The notes below the pieces were generated by a model that was given only the letters and a program-made list of their open reading frames with translations, made no database searches and was not told the DNA's origin. From the NCBI GenBank assembly GCA_037127315.1, contig JBBBDQ010000332.1, forward strand, positions 556,001 through 620,000: 64,000 nt of DNA, written 5' to 3'. Positions within the stretch are counted from its first letter, which is position 1. The number at the start of each line of letters is the position of its first letter. A program made the translations under genes and the position numbers. Below, in pieces: positions 31,115 through 42,563 of this stretch. Origin of the DNA: Ascarosepion bandense. Its lineage: Eukaryota; Mollusca; Cephalopoda; Sepiida; Sepiidae.

Positions 31115-31445
31115 AGTGAAATGAAAATCTCTAAAATGTGGAATCAATAATTCTAGTTGTAGTTGGAGTACTCGGATTGATTGGAAAATATTCCGATAGA
31201 CCAACTGAAATATTTCCTGGCAGTCCATGCCTAAAATAAATGCAAAGAATTGCATTTACAACTACAGCTCATGCAGTACGAAGAGTTTTATCTATGGAAA
31301 ATGTGTGTAATCTTAGTTTTTTTTATTTTATTTTATTTTATTTACAAAAATAATCAGTGGAAAATGTCATGATGGCATTTCTGACGTTAGGTCTCTGGTT
31401 GGGACCCGGAAAGAAATGTGTATACAACAGAAATCAAAGGAAATA
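31115..31445 (+). mobile_element. R4/Dong-like LINE, second subfamily, 3' fragment
   Basis: AATTCTAGTTGTAGTTGGAGT ... GGCAGTCCATGCCTAAAATAA, TACGAAGAGTTTTATCTATG, then the 3' UTR ending GACCCGGAAAGAAATGTG and ACAACAGAAATCAAAGGAAA, followed by a degenerate TAC/TAA tract. The same end is found at 33.60-33.87, 56.37-57.18 and 57.19-57.43 kb. Only the last codons of the endonuclease ORF are represented. Confidence 0.6.
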
Positions 31446-31465
31446 CTACGACTACTACTAATAAT

Positions 31466-32335
31466 AACAACAACAACTACCAGTACCCGTGAACATTTCA
31501 CGGCTATCCTATTTTCATTTTTAATGTATCATAATTTTTAAGGACTAAATAAACTCATTGTGAGTTCAAAGACTACAAAATATCCGTGTAAATTCCCTAT
31601 TGCATAAATATTAAATATTTTAATTTTAACAACTTTAACAAAATATTGCAATAGCTATCATAAGCATAAATGCTGGTCGTTATTTATAAAGTAAAGGAGT
31701 CCAAATAAAAAGATTTAAAATTGACAAGTTTTTCCATTTCACGGAAGCAGATTTTAAAAGCCACTAAGCTTATCACTTTCACTACCTTCTTTCTTTCTTT
31801 CTTTCTGGAACCAAACATCATCTCTGATATGTCTTTTCATCTTTCCTCACAATGAAAACGGAATTATCCATTATTTACGAGATACTGACAGAGCTTAACG
31901 TACGTGCGAACTAACTAACTGTCATGGCGGCATCACCCACAACAGAATGAACACTTCCAACCATTACATATACCTCCCTTCACAAGAGGTGAGACAAAAT
32001 AGCCTAAGTAGCCTGGAAGTAGCCTGAGAGAGTAGGCTGAAGAGAACGCCCTGAACTCGTCTACGAACACTGCTACCGTAACGACCATTACAAGTCCCAG
32101 TTCGAGGGTCGAATTATACTATTACACACTAACCCGTATTATCGTTCTACTAACAAAGTTCCAAATGTTGTATTTTGCCGTGTTTAATATATATTCGTTA
32201 TTTCCTATTTTGGTTGTTTTTGTATTATTTTTGTTGAACCTTTAACCGGGTCCACGACACTAATTAACCAATTCAGAAACTAAACAGCAAAGCAAAATTA
32301 TAATATGATATTGTGAGCGGAGTGGATTACCAGAT
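31466..32335. other. Unassigned intergenic DNA
   Basis: Nothing recognised except a short (TTTC)n at about 31786-31806. Confidence 0.4.
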
Positions 32336-32339
32336 TTTA

Positions 32340-32503
32340 TGATGTTTATGCTCTGATTTTTTAAGAACCTGTCGCCATATCGTGCACATTTTATTGTGAT
32401 ACATGTGTCTAGTATACCCTTATCAGTCTGAGCCTCATCTTCGGTATATGGGCTTCGTATATTTCTTACCACCGTCACTTTCTTTGCGTGTTTTTCAACC
32501 TCA
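32340..32503. repeat. Repeat located just before a (TAA)n tract
   Basis: GTCGCCATATCGTGCACATTTTA, TAGTATACCCTTATCAG and TATATGGGCTTCGTATAT recur in the same order just before (TAA)n at 45165-45365 and before a TAA-like tract at 47815-47980. Likely a separate short element that also sits in TAA arrays. Not coding; a 96-aa minus frame here has no domain. Confidence 0.55.
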
Positions 32504-32529
32504 ATAATAATAATAATTATTATAATAAT

Positions 32530-33867
32530 TGATGGTCTGTATGTAGTCAAATCCGAAAGAGGAGGAGGATTAGTTCAACTCGAACTCTCTTACAAATCTA
32601 CGACTGTCGGTTTTCAAATATATCTCGACACTACGGAAGACTGGATGAAAATCTGCATTAAAAGACATAAAAGAAGTAAGAATCTGCATTCAATAATCAC
32701 AAAAGCCATTAAATTCAAAATGGAATTTCAAGTGATTGAAGAAATCCAAGTGAAACAATACACCTACTGCAGCGGCAAAAAGAATAAAAAAAAGCGAATA
32801 TAATGGACCAGATACATAAATGATAGCAAGGTAAACTTCTTTATGGTCAACACTCTGCCCGTACCAATCAAGCTTATGTAGACAAACCCTCGTAGCTATC
32901 AGTGACCCCGTAGTGCATAGTTAAAAGCTGAAAACGAAGATATTATTCTTGTTGCACAAAACCAATGCATGCTAACTTAAAATTACCAAGCAGACATACT
33001 GAAAAACTTTGTTAACCACAAAAGCAGATTCTGTCATAAATATCTGGAAACAATTGACCATCTTGTATCTAGTCGCACGGTGTTACCACCCACTAAATAT
33101 AAAACTAGGTATGATAGAATAGACTAATATCTGCACTTAAATATAAGAAACTTTTATGGGAATTATCGAATATATGCAAGTTTCATGGGAATTAAGCTGT
33201 CAAAAATGCAGATTCTGTGATAAATATCCAGAAACAATTGACCATCTTGTATCAGGTTTCACGGTATTGGCACCCACTGAACCTGGCATGACAGAGTGGG
33301 CTAATACTTGCATTGGAAAATCTGCAACCTTTACGGAAAGAGACTGCAAGTTATTGCTATTAACACCACGCAGACCAGATTACAGATATTGGATCTGTAA
33401 CAATTATATTGGACTTCACAACAAAACCAGAAAAATCAAAGCTAATTACCCAGACATCGGGATCAGAAACCGCAAAAACAAAATGACCCTTTTTATTGAT
33501 ATGCAGACTGTGATTTGTCTTCAAAACACAAGGATCTTGAAATTGAAATCGAAACAAAAATGTAGCACATGACGATATCAACAATTTCTAGTTGTAGTTA
33601 GAGACCTCTGATTGGTTGGAAAATGTTCCGAAAGATTAAATGAAGAGGCACCTGGTAGTACAAGCCTTAAAGAATTACAGAAAATGACACTTACAAATAC
33701 GGCTCTACCTTACGAAAGGCTTTGTCTATGTAAAATGTGTGATCTTAGATTTTTTTGTTTTTGACTTTGTTTTTTCAATGAAGTTATCAGTAGAAAATGT
33801 TATGATTCCATTTCAGGCCTAAAGTCTCTAGTTGGGACCCGGAAAGAAAATGAGTATACAACAGAAA
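32530..33867 (+). mobile_element. R4/Dong-like LINE, second subfamily, 5'-truncated
   Basis: Flanked by (TAA)n on both sides (32504-32529 and 33868-33904). It begins in the post-RT region (RGGGLVQLELSYKSTTVGFQ-like reading). It contains two consecutive copies of the CCHC zinc-knuckle segment (about 33020-33120 and 33200-33300); the second reads CRFCDKYPETIDHLVSGF, with the last Cys replaced by Phe. The open frame at 33156-33572 (138 aa) ends in the endonuclease block NYPDIGIRNRKNK and FIDM, corresponding to the PD...D motif. Many stops and shifts; dead. Confidence 0.7.
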
Positions 33868-34197
33868 TCAAAGGAAATAATAATAATAATAATAATAATA
33901 ATAATTTGAATTGTTTGTTTGGGGGTGGATTCTTTGAGTGACACCCAATGATCAGCGAATCATAAGGTCTGAAAAACCACCAATAGCCAAAGAGCTGATC
34001 TAAAGGTTAGTTTGAAACTGATGGCAATTTACAGCAAGGTTGAATATAAATTAGCTGAACTATTCCGTTAAGAACAACAAAACCTCAACTAGAAGAAAAG
34101 ATTATTTCATTAAAAATTTAGAAATAATAATCTTAAGGCACTCAATATGGATAATCATGAGATTAAATTTATTACAAATTTGACCAAACTCAAACAA

Positions 34198-34211
34198 ATA
34201 CTACGGAACAT

Positions 34212-34254
<43 letters not shown>

Positions 34255-34255
34255 T
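34198..34255. repeat. (TG)n microsatellite
   Basis: Perfect GT/TG run. Confidence 0.95.
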
Positions 34256-34315
34256 AATTCCAAAGACCTATTCGACATTACTATGGGATCACTGGATTCT
34301 TAAGAATCATCGGAT

Positions 34316-34512
34316 CGTGTAAGTAATAATCCGTCTCTTCCCTTCAGTTATGAGTTAAATAATGACAGATTGGGTTCTATAGACCTGGTCGGCAACCAGT
34401 CTACCGCAGAAAGTAATGGAAACCTACTGCGGGATAATCTTCTGCCCAGTCAGTCATGTCTCTTTCGAGACATGATCGCCAAAGCGTGTATCACGCATAG
34501 CACTTAACTGGC
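34316..34512 (+). mobile_element. tRNA-derived SINE, 5'-truncated
   Basis: Begins in the body (AATAATCCGTCTCTTCCC) and runs to the tail GCATAGCACTTAACTGG. It is followed at once by another complete SINE. Confidence 0.8.
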
Positions 34513-34834
34513 TTTAGGATGTGCGTGATTGTGCTGTGGATATCGACTCGGAAGGACAAACCCGGAAGCCGAGTTCAAATTCCAGTTGAATTCTTTGCAT
34601 TCACTTACGCACAAATACCCTTGCTTAAAGGTATTAATCCGTCTCTTCTGTCCATTTATGGGTTAGATATTAGGACATATTGGGTTCTATAGCCTTGGTT
34701 GGCAACCAGTCTACCGCAGAAAGCAATGGCAAGCTATTGTGGGATAATCTTCTGCTCAGTCAGCAATGTCTCTTTCGAGACGTGATCGCCCAAAACTTTT
34801 CTCAGGTATGGCACTCAACTGACTGACTGATGTT
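34513..34834 (+). mobile_element. tRNA-derived SINE, full length
   Basis: Complete forward copy in tandem with the truncated one before it. Head ATGTGCGTGATTGTGCTGTGG, B-box-like GCCGAGTTCAAATTCC, body, tail hairpin with one change (GAGACGTG) and end CACTCAACTGACTGACTG. Confidence 0.85.
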
Positions 34835-34997
34835 GACATTGTGTTATATATACTTTTCCATAAAAACTCTAAAGTAGATAGCATTCGTAAATGAATACAT
34901 AGTCTAATTAAAAAATTCAGTTAAATGTAATAGTACGAACTAACCTAGAAAAGAAACATGACCTTGATAGATGTTACTCTAGATTTAGTCAATTATG

Positions 34998-35410
34998 CAT
35001 TCTCTTCTTCTTCGATGTGCCCTGTCCCTTCAGGATGTAGGCGATCATGGCTCTCCACGTCTTCCTATCCCTTGTGGCTCTTAGTGTGTTTGCTCCTGTT
35101 GCTCCTGGCAACCCCCGTTTCGTCATCCACCTGATCAGGCCCTGCAAATATGTTATCCGCTGCCTTCCTCTGTCTCTCCTTCCTTCTATCTGTCCAGTCA
35201 GTATCAGGTTCTCCAGGCTCTCCTTCCTCATTGCATGTCCCAGGAACTTCAGTTGTCTCTTCTTGATGCTCAGCATCAATTTCCTTTTTGTTGCCATTCT
35301 TTCTAACACCTCGTCGTTGCTTGTATGCTCAATCCACGATATCCGTAGCATCCTTCTGTAGAAGCACATTTCGGCCGCTTCCAGTTTTGTCCTCATTTTC
35401 GATGATATTG
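34998..35410 (-). mobile_element. RTE-like LINE, C-terminal ORF and 3' end (open)
   Basis: The best copy of this LINE end. A 135-aa open minus-strand frame runs from RTKLEAAEMCFYRRMLRISW through EHTSNDEVLERMATKRKL, KKRQLKFLGHAMRKESLENL, GRRDRGRQRITYLQGLIRW and TRDRKTWRAMIAYILKGQGT to a stop. The plus-strand (TTC)n at 34998-35010 is the 3' (GAA)n tail. This block is the C-terminal region after the reverse transcriptase; no RT is present, so it is a 5'-truncated insertion. Being uninterrupted, it is probably younger than the 14.7, 52.3 and 0.3 kb copies. Confidence 0.75.
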
Positions 35411-35734
35411 ACTCACCCTACGTAAAATATGATGCTAACATTATTTTCTTACATCCTAAATCAAATCACCTAACGTCTGTTATTCAACATATACCATATT
35501 CTGGTTAACACAGAATAAACAAAAATTCCTGAACTGACATTTTCATAAACACAGTCAATACTACAATACTGCCCTAAAAGCAGCGTCTATAAATGCAATG
35601 ACATTAAATTTTATAAGCAAAAAATAAAAATAAATAAAAATAAAAAAATAAAAAATATAATAACAATAATAATAATACCAAAAATAATAGAAGTAGAAAA
35701 ATAATTTGGGGAACACTACCATTTAACTAACTGG

Positions 35735-36345
35735 TTAGTGCTAAGTTAAGCAATAAATTCCTCAATCTAGTTCAGACTCACTTCCCAGCTAATAACCCAC
35801 TTAGCAACATTTTTCATAAGAATACACAGAAACTTAGTCATAACTGCATTGATAATCTTGAAATGTTAATAAAAAACACAGCAATACTATCCCAAAACAA
35901 TATAACAAAATTAACAATCAAAACCACCCTATTATAAATAATTACAATAATACTAATGTTTGCAATTGTCGTAACCCAAATGAATGTCCTCTGCAAAATA
36001 GAAGCCTTGCAAATTCTATAGTATACCAAGCTCTCATTTCCACTAGAGAAAATCTAAATCTTATCAAATATTATTTTGAAAGTACTAAGAACACTTTTAA
36101 GGAACGATTCAATCAGCATAAACTATCCTTTCAATCTGTAGTAATTTAACATCTTTTACCAAATACTCTTGGAAATTGAAAGATGCAAATAAAACTACTA
36201 CAGTAAAATGAAAGATATTAACAAAAGCTAGAACATGTGAATTGTTACTTGAAATATGTTTTCTTTCCTTGCAAGAAAAGTCCATCTAATTAAATTCTTA
36301 AAAACTAACTTATTAAACCAACGTAATGAAATTACCACTTACTGC
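35735..36345 (+). pseudogene. Retroelement GIY-YIG endonuclease fragment
   Basis: Plus-strand reading over three frames gives FLNLVQTHFPANNPLSNIF (35760-35815), then CNCRNPNECPLQN (35957 onward), ANSIVYQALISTRE, KNTFKERFNQHKLSFQS and YSWKLKDANK. This matches the cysteine-rich lead-in and GIY-YIG-type nuclease domain found at the C-terminus of Penelope-related retroelement proteins: VYQA stands for the GIY strand, FKERFNQH for the second half with Arg and His. The YIG strand is decayed (YYFEST). No RT was found upstream. Family placement is by recall. Confidence 0.55.
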
Positions 36346-36889
36346 CAGCTTAAGATAATCTACACTCTAAAACATATCTAAAATTATCTCAATTTGTTTA
36401 CTATTTGCTATAATCTATAATCCTATAATTTAGTTAATTATATATACTTTAAAGCTAAACTTTATTAACAGCTATATTACTGTGTACTCTTACTTTCACT
36501 ACGAGACATATGTAAAATCTAGTAATTCTGCTTTCAAAATTTATCTTTATGGCCTTATGTTTATTTCTTTAAATGTTCTTTGTAATATTTTATTTTTTAC
36601 TGTTATTTTTATATATTTGTTATTCTCATCGTATCTAAGAATATTCTTATTTGAACAAATGTCACTTCTTGTTGGGCAAATATTGCTAAATTTTCCCCAA
36701 TATTCATTGCTCTACACGCACAATTATTTTAATAAACTCCCACACCACTACAATCATTTAATATTTTGGCAAATAAAAACAATAAAGCTTAGTATACTAG
36801 TCTTAATATACTAGTCCTAATATTCTAAAGATCATTAAAAATATTATTTTTTGTTTGAGTGATTGTTTCTAAATTTCTAGGGCAGTTCT

Positions 36890-37062
36890 TTTTTTTTATA
36901 AACATATCGCCCTAAGCAAGGCATTTTACTGCCACTGGTGCGCAGGGGGTTACATAGGAGGAAAATTATGAGAAAGAGTGACAGGTTATAGGGAGTGTCA
37001 GGAAGTAAGCAAGAGAAGGATGAGAATACTGATGAAAGTGGAGTGAACGGAGAAAGGAGCAT

Positions 37063-37099
<37 letters not shown>

Positions 37100-37145
37100 A
37101 GAGAGAAGATGCAGGTTAGCAAGATAAGAGATGACTATTGACTTT
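36890..37145 (-). mobile_element. LINE 3' end (jockey/CR1-like)
   Basis: Minus strand: TTAAATGTAAAGTC, a stretch with (TC)n, then the tail GTAACCCCCTGCGCACCAG, GGCAGTAAAATGCCTTGC, TTAGGGCGATATG. Same 3' end as at 59.4 and 21.8 kb. Untranslated region only. Confidence 0.6.
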
Positions 37146-37204
37146 ACATTTAATCATAATAATAATAATAATTTTACCGTAAAATAGTTAAAAATAACCG
37201 TCTT

Positions 37205-37425
37205 TTCTACTCTAATAGTTTCTTTTCTCGCACTTCCCGTTTGCTTGCTTCCCTGATAGCTACAATCTCCAGAAGTTTAAATGCGATGTCAATTGTCATC
37301 TTCTATCTACTTGATTCCCATATATCTCTTATCTTTTCTTCGATATCCCCTGTACCTTTTTATTCTCTCACTGTAGCCCCTCCCGCAACAGTGGCATTCC
37401 TACCTTATTTGGGGTGAAATGAATA
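37205..37425 (+). mobile_element. LINE 3' end (jockey/CR1-like), opposite orientation
   Basis: CTCGCACTTCCCGTTTGC, TACAATCTCCAGAAGTTTAAATGC, then 3' UTR and tail CAACAGTGGCATTCCTACC, TTATTTGGGGTGAAATG. It lies 60 bases from the reverse copy, with (ATA)n between them. Confidence 0.6.
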
Positions 37426-37687
37426 AAAGAACAATTGAACCTGGTACACTATTATCAGCCAGAAGATTATTCATTATCTCATATAGGTTTTCTCGTCTCT
37501 TAAGAGTGAAAGTACTTAAATGAATATCGGTGCTAATGGAGGAAAACATTCTTTTGATGTTTTTTTTACGGACACGAAAGTGCAAGATTTCCTTTAATAT
37601 CCTTACAATTTCAGCGAGTAACTTTCTAGCATGAGTGACCCCTGGGCTAATCAATAAAAAAAAGACTTTTATTCCTGGTATTCTAAC

Positions 37688-37935
37688 AATTCGAATTCCA
37701 GTTGAATTCATTGCATTCACTTACGCACAAATACCATTGGGAAAGGTATTAATCCATCTCTTCCTTCCAGTTATGTGTTAAATAACGGAACAGATTGGGT
37801 TCTATAGCCTTGACAGGCAACCAGTCTACCGCAGAAAGCAATGGCAACCTACTGCGGGATAATCTTCTGCCCAGTCAGTCATGTCTCTTTAGAGACATGA
37901 TCGCTCAAGCGCATTTCACGTATGGCACTTAATTC
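37688..37935 (+). mobile_element. tRNA-derived SINE, 5'-truncated
   Basis: Starts at the B-box-like ATTCGAATTCCAGTTGAATTC and runs through the body to GTATGGCACTTAATTCC. Confidence 0.8.
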
Positions 37936-37982
37936 CGACATAATACTAATATGTCATGATGTAATAACGCAATATATCCTTA

Positions 37983-38290
37983 GCTGTGCGTTGTGGCGCA
38001 GTGGGTATCGGCTCAGGACGAGAAATCGGGGAGCCGAGTTCGAATTCCAGTTGAATTCGCTGCATTCACTTACGCGAAAATATGTTTTAGAAAAGTATTA
38101 ATCTGTTTATTCCTTCCAGTTATTGGTTAAATAACAGGACAGATTATGTTCTATAGCCTTGGCTGGCAACCGGTCTACCGCAGAAAGCAATGGCCACCTA
38201 CTGCGAGATAATCTTCTGCCCAGTTAGTCATGTCTCGAAAGAGACATGTTCGCCCTAGCGTTCATCACGTATGGCACTTAACTGACTAAA
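37983..38290 (+). mobile_element. tRNA-derived SINE, full length, reference-quality
   Basis: Head TGCGTTGTGGCGCAGTGGGTATCG with an A-box-like GTGGCGCAGTGGGTATC, B-box-like GCCGAGTTCGAATTCC, body, tail hairpin (ATGTCTCGAAAGAGACAT, here inverted in loop orientation) and end ATGGCACTTAACTGACTAA. It is the best copy for consensus work. Confidence 0.85.
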
Positions 38291-39185
38291 CTGATCCCCA
38301 GCTGCTTTAATGCAAGAGGAAAAAATTCTCAATCACTCAATTTGCTTTTCGGTTTAAAGTACTAAAACAAAAAACTATCCAGGTAGAAAATCTGAAATTG
38401 GGGCCCTGAAAGGCGTTGGCTGTCGATACTGACAAACTGCCATTAACTCCTACAGCCAAGCCGGACCCAAATGTGATGCTTTGTATTCCTTTGAATCTTG
38501 TCGGACTTACACGAACGAAGAATTACCACCAGAAGACAGCGCAAATGAAAGGTCAGAAATGAGAATCGTAACTTTGCAGCTGATCTCTCCTCTGAACTTA
38601 CACCCACAGCTTAGTGTTGAGGAGGGGACTTTAAACTGCGTATCTGTCTATCTAGAAATCTGGACGCTGGAATGAAAACACAACACCCCCGTAGATTGCT
38701 TATAGGGTGTTGTTTAAAATTCTATATCATCATCATTGACCAAACCATTTACATTCAAACAAAATCCTCATCTTTATTAAGATGACATTTTGGCCATTGT
38801 GTTCTTCGGACATCTCGAGGTGCCTGTCTTCCTACGATGTAGACACTTTATTTAATCTACAAGAGTAGAATGTTCTTGTTCTGCTGTTCAGGTCTATGAA
38901 TATCTCATTTCTGTCTCATTTTAGTATTTTCGAGGTTTTTACTCTCACTGTACCTGCCGCGTCCATATTTATATTTTTTGTTTTTAATGTTATTAACCCA
39001 ATATGAACTCAAGAGCCACTCATGATAGTAGCTAAAATTTAAGCTTCGTCATGACGATGGGAAAATAACTGAAATCAAAATGCCAGAACTGGACCTGTAA
39101 CATCATAGGTAATTCTTTGGATTTTATTAATAATTTCTAAATACCTAGCAGAAATACCAGACTAGAGCTATCAGCATTACACAGA
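38291..39185. other. Unassigned, with a family-B-like scrap
   Basis: Bases about 38735-38835 (CATTTACATTCAAACAAAATCC ... CTTCGGACATCTCGAGGTGCC) recall the 3' part of family B elements, but the core and stem are not recoverable. The rest is unassigned. Confidence 0.35.
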
Positions 39186-39975
39186 TCATGAACTTATAAA
39201 TATGTTCAATAGATTCTGGCGAGAAAGTTGTCTAAGACGGTAGAGTGAAACAACTTTCCGAGCATCAGACCTAGCAATTATTTCAATGTTATATTTTCTC
39301 TTCTTATAAGCGGAAACCGTTAATCTGTGAAAGCTCATTGAATAGTTCTCCTGGAGGTTAGCATAAGGTATGCTGATGGAAGGCAAAAAAGCTTCTCTCA
39401 GACGATTAAAAAGTGAACAGTTTTGTATTAGGGGCGTTAAAATCAACAAGCTATTCTTTGCTCAAGTTAACAGCAGATTATGGGCCATTTTTTAGATTAG
39501 CCACCAATTTGACCTTATGGAACTGATAGACTAACTACTGAAACAGTATAGGTACAGAGTAGAGAAGTGATGTTAATCTAAAGGTCATTGATGAAAATTA
39601 GAAACAACGTCGGACTAAGGATAGAGATCTTGGAGACTTCTGCATTAATACAAAAAAGATCTAGAAGGGTGGACATTCAAGACAACCTTCATTTAGCGAT
39701 TTGATAAGAAACACTGAATTAGTTCAGAAATTTATACAGAAATAACAACGTTTTAACTTGTAAAGAATCCTAATATTCCAAACCCTGTCAAATGCCTTCG
39801 AGATATTCAAAGCAACAGCACAAGTTTTACCATTCTTATGTCAAGCTTCATAGATTCTTTCGGCAATAATCGTTAATACATCGGCAATCGTCCTAGAAAT
39901 GAATACCATATTGCTTGCCCGAAAGAAGATCCAGCGAAATCAAAATGATAAAAGAGAGATAGCATGCATATACAT
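39186..39975 (-). pseudogene. Jockey/CR1-like LINE reverse transcriptase remnant
   Basis: Minus strand from 39975 downward: CAVALNISKAFDRVWNIR (about 39820-39770), which is the RT palm motif A with its aspartate, then FLIKSLNEGCLEC, SILSPTLFLIFINDL-like motif B/C approach (39620-39580), and at 39290-39200 IARSDARKVVSLYRLRQL, the C-terminal region after the RT. The YxDD box itself is not recognisable. Frames are broken several times. It likely belongs to the same family as the C-terminus at 59.5 kb. Confidence 0.6.
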
Positions 39976-40675
39976 TTGATGAATTCCTCGTTATTTTATA
40001 AGTGTTGGGCTTTATGAAAGTTATGCGGATAGTTACTCAGGACCATTTATAGAAAAATAAAGAGAAAATGTGTGTGGTAACATTTCCAGTGTTTATAGGA
40101 TGACAAATATACACTGAGCAAAATATGATTGTCGTCATAGGAGAAATATTTAGAACGGGGAAGTTGAAAGGTTTACTGTTTAAAAAAAAGGGAAGAAATA
40201 AAACCATGTTGTTTCTAACATCATCGAAAGGACATTTCTTCCTTCCGGTTACAGAGGTATTATATGATTATTTATGCAAAATCAATGATATCCGATTTTG
40301 GAATGAAAAATGGTTGTTTAGAATACGGAGCAGAAGATATTTGTTTTTTTCATAAAGGAAAAGTAAACGGGCTGTTTATATGGCAGGAAAAAACAAAATG
40401 GCGGACTTTCGGAAAGACCGTCGGAAGTGCCACAGAACAAGTAATTCAGATAAATCAATGATTACAAAAACATACATTATTTGTTTAACTATTTTTTTCA
40501 GTAAGTGAATTTATTCCCTCTTCCATAGATATTCCAAGTGATATGCCATTAACCTAGATTCTAAAATATATGCCATGATATATACATATGATAACATTTC
40601 AGGTGTACGGCGTATGCAAATATAAAAGTAGACATTGGAAGGAATATTCTGCGTCGACAGTCTGTTTCATGACCG
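39976..40675. other. Unassigned intergenic DNA
   Basis: Short open frames at 40125-40355 and 40264-40461 overlap and have no recognised domain. No repeat homologue in the window. Confidence 0.4.
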
Positions 40676-40678
40676 TAT

Positions 40679-40681
<3 letters not shown>

Positions 40682-40714
<33 letters not shown>
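40682..40714. repeat. (TA)n microsatellite
   Basis: Perfect TA run directly 5' of the composite SINE. Confidence 0.9.
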
Positions 40715-40715
<1 letters not shown>

Positions 40716-40717
<2 letters not shown>

Positions 40718-41028
40718 CATCATTCTCGTCCGATCATCGAAGTTAAGCAACGTTGAGCTTGGTCATTACTTAGATGGGTGACTGCTTGGGAATATTAGGT
40801 GCTGTAAGCGTTCTTGATGTATGTGCGTTGTGGTGCAGTAAATTTCGGCTCTGAACGAAGAATCGGGGAACCGAGTTCGAATTCCAGTTGAACACCCTTG
40901 GAAAAGGTATTAATCCGTCCGTTCCTTCCTGTTATGGGTAGAATAACAGGACAGATTGGGTTCTATAGGCTTGGCTGGCAACCAGTCTACCGCAACATGT
41001 AGTGGATGTGGGATAATTTTAAAAAGCC
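40716..41028 (+). mobile_element. Composite SINE with well-kept 5S rRNA head
   Basis: Bases 40726-40815 follow eukaryotic 5S rRNA closely: TCGTCCGATCATCGAAGTTAAG, AGCTTGGTCATTACTTAGATG, GGTGACTGCTTGGGAATATTAGGTGC. From 40826 it continues as the tRNA-type SINE (TGCGTTGTGGTGCAG, GAACCGAGTTCGAATTCC, body). It lacks the first 25 or so bases of 5S and is cut at the 3' end by the (TAA)n tract at 41033. It shows that a 5S and a tRNA promoter can stand in series in one element. Confidence 0.85.
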
Positions 41029-41056
41029 TATATAATAATAATAATAATAATAATAA

Positions 41057-41699
41057 TTGTGACACATATTAGAAAAACACAGACTGTCAAATCTGAAGAT
41101 GTTCTTTTCTAGAGCCAAAGGAATATTAAAGTCGTCACGATAGTGTAAGGCAATATTTACCCTGGACAATGTTCAAAATTGGAAAAGATGTTAACAAACA
41201 CAGCTATGAACATCATCCAGCACCGGTTACAGAATTAGAAAATATCACAATTTTATGGGATTACACCACCTTTACAGACAGGAAGATTGAAGCAAATAGG
41301 CCGGACATAATCGTCAAAAATCGAAACGAAAAAAATGTCTGTTAATTGATATGGTTTGCCCAGCAAACTGTAACATAGCAAACAAAGAATTTGAAAAACT
41401 ATCGAAGTATAAACATCTGGAATTCAAAATAGAAAATTATGTGGAAACTGAAGACAAGAATAGTGTCAGTGATAGTAGGTGCGCTTGGAATGATAAAAAA
41501 AGGAACAGAACAACTCATAGAAATATCTCTGGAAATCCAAGCTTCAGAAAAATACAAGAAAGAGTTTGGATAAGTCCAACCCAACACTTTGTCCATGTAA
41601 CGCTAGAGATATTATTATGGGACACAGAATAACAAATAATAAAATTTGGGCCATAACAACATTCCCCTACCTTCCTTAGAGCTTCTCGCAGACTTGGTA
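41057..41699 (+). mobile_element. R4/Dong-like LINE copy, interrupted by Tc1/mariner
   Basis: 5' flank is (TAA)n at 41033-41056. The decayed body includes GAATATTAAAGTCGTCACG and AACATCATCCAGCACCGGTTA, then the endonuclease region NRPDIIVKNRNEK, LLIDMVCPANC, KEFEKLSKYKHLE (frame open at 41351-41632, 93 aa). The 3' UTR is split by a 3.4-kb insertion at the TA at 41698 and resumes at 45116 (GGTATTATGACCATAGCAG). Dead copy. Confidence 0.75.
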
Positions 41700-42200
41700 C
41701 ACTACTAGCCATAATTATTAGGCCATCCCAGTATCTAAAAACAAAATGATGTGTTTCATACTATTTGTTAGTATTTATTGCCAAGTGACTAATTGTAAAT
41801 AAAAATAGAATGATACTTTTGTTAATATTGCACAATAACATGTGCATCAAATGAATTTATAAATCTATCTAAACTTATTTATAAATGGAACTTTGTCTGT
41901 GTGTGTGTGTGTGTCCGTTACCTATAGATTCCAAAACGGCTAAACAGATTTTCTTGAAAATTTACACAGTTGTACTATAAGCGTCTGCGAGTGTTCTTAG
42001 CTAGGTTTTGTGTCGAGCTACCCCCGATAAATATTGAAAATCCATAATCGAAAAAATCGGGTTATAGAAGGAGTGGTACGATTTTAATCAAATCTGATAC
42101 ACTCATAGACAAAGACATAAGAAACGATATTCAAAAGTTTCAAGGTTGCAGTTCTTACAATAGTGCAGAAAACTGATAATATATATATATATATATATAT

Positions 42201-42563
42201 ATGGCTTTAAAAAGAACAGACGTCATATTATTTAAACCTGAGGAACCTTTCGGCCAACTCTTATTAAGGGTTCTCGTTGGCTTTAATTTTAAGGGAATTA
42301 AGGAAAAGGACAAGGCAAAATAAATTACTTACAATGCTGGGAGATCATGGAACTCGTTTAAAAATAATTTATTGAAAAAAAAATGTAAGGGGGTGTACAC
42401 ATACAATTCCACAAGAGTGTTTAAAAGTGAAAAAATGTTACACTCACAGATTCACCAGCAATTGTAAGGAGCGTAAAAACCGCTCTTTCTGTCTGCAGAG
42501 GCTCGGCTGTTGAATTTTCAAGCAAATTGCTTCCAAAATACGTAGATGATGTGTAGACCGAGC
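42201..42563 (-). repeat. PLE direct long repeat (downstream copy)
   Basis: Matches 44090-44460 nearly base for base and also the solo copy at 60932-61255. It includes a hairpin GCCAAC/GTTGGC around TCTTATTAAGGG-type loop. Part of the GIY-YIG coding end lies in it. Confidence 0.85.

Noticed and set aside
38735..38835. Third family B hammerhead
   Set aside because: CTCGAGA replaces CTGAAGA and stem II does not pair, so it is at most a relic.
40726..40815. Functional 5S rRNA gene
   Set aside because: The 5' quarter is missing, and the sequence runs straight into a SINE instead of a T-run terminator.
42225..42270. TTGATAAGAG plus CCGAAAGG in the PLE long repeats as a hammerhead
   Set aside because: The order recalls core and GAAA, but no stem II forms and no cleavage site follows. 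A plain hairpin GCCAAC/GTTGGC explains the conservation better.
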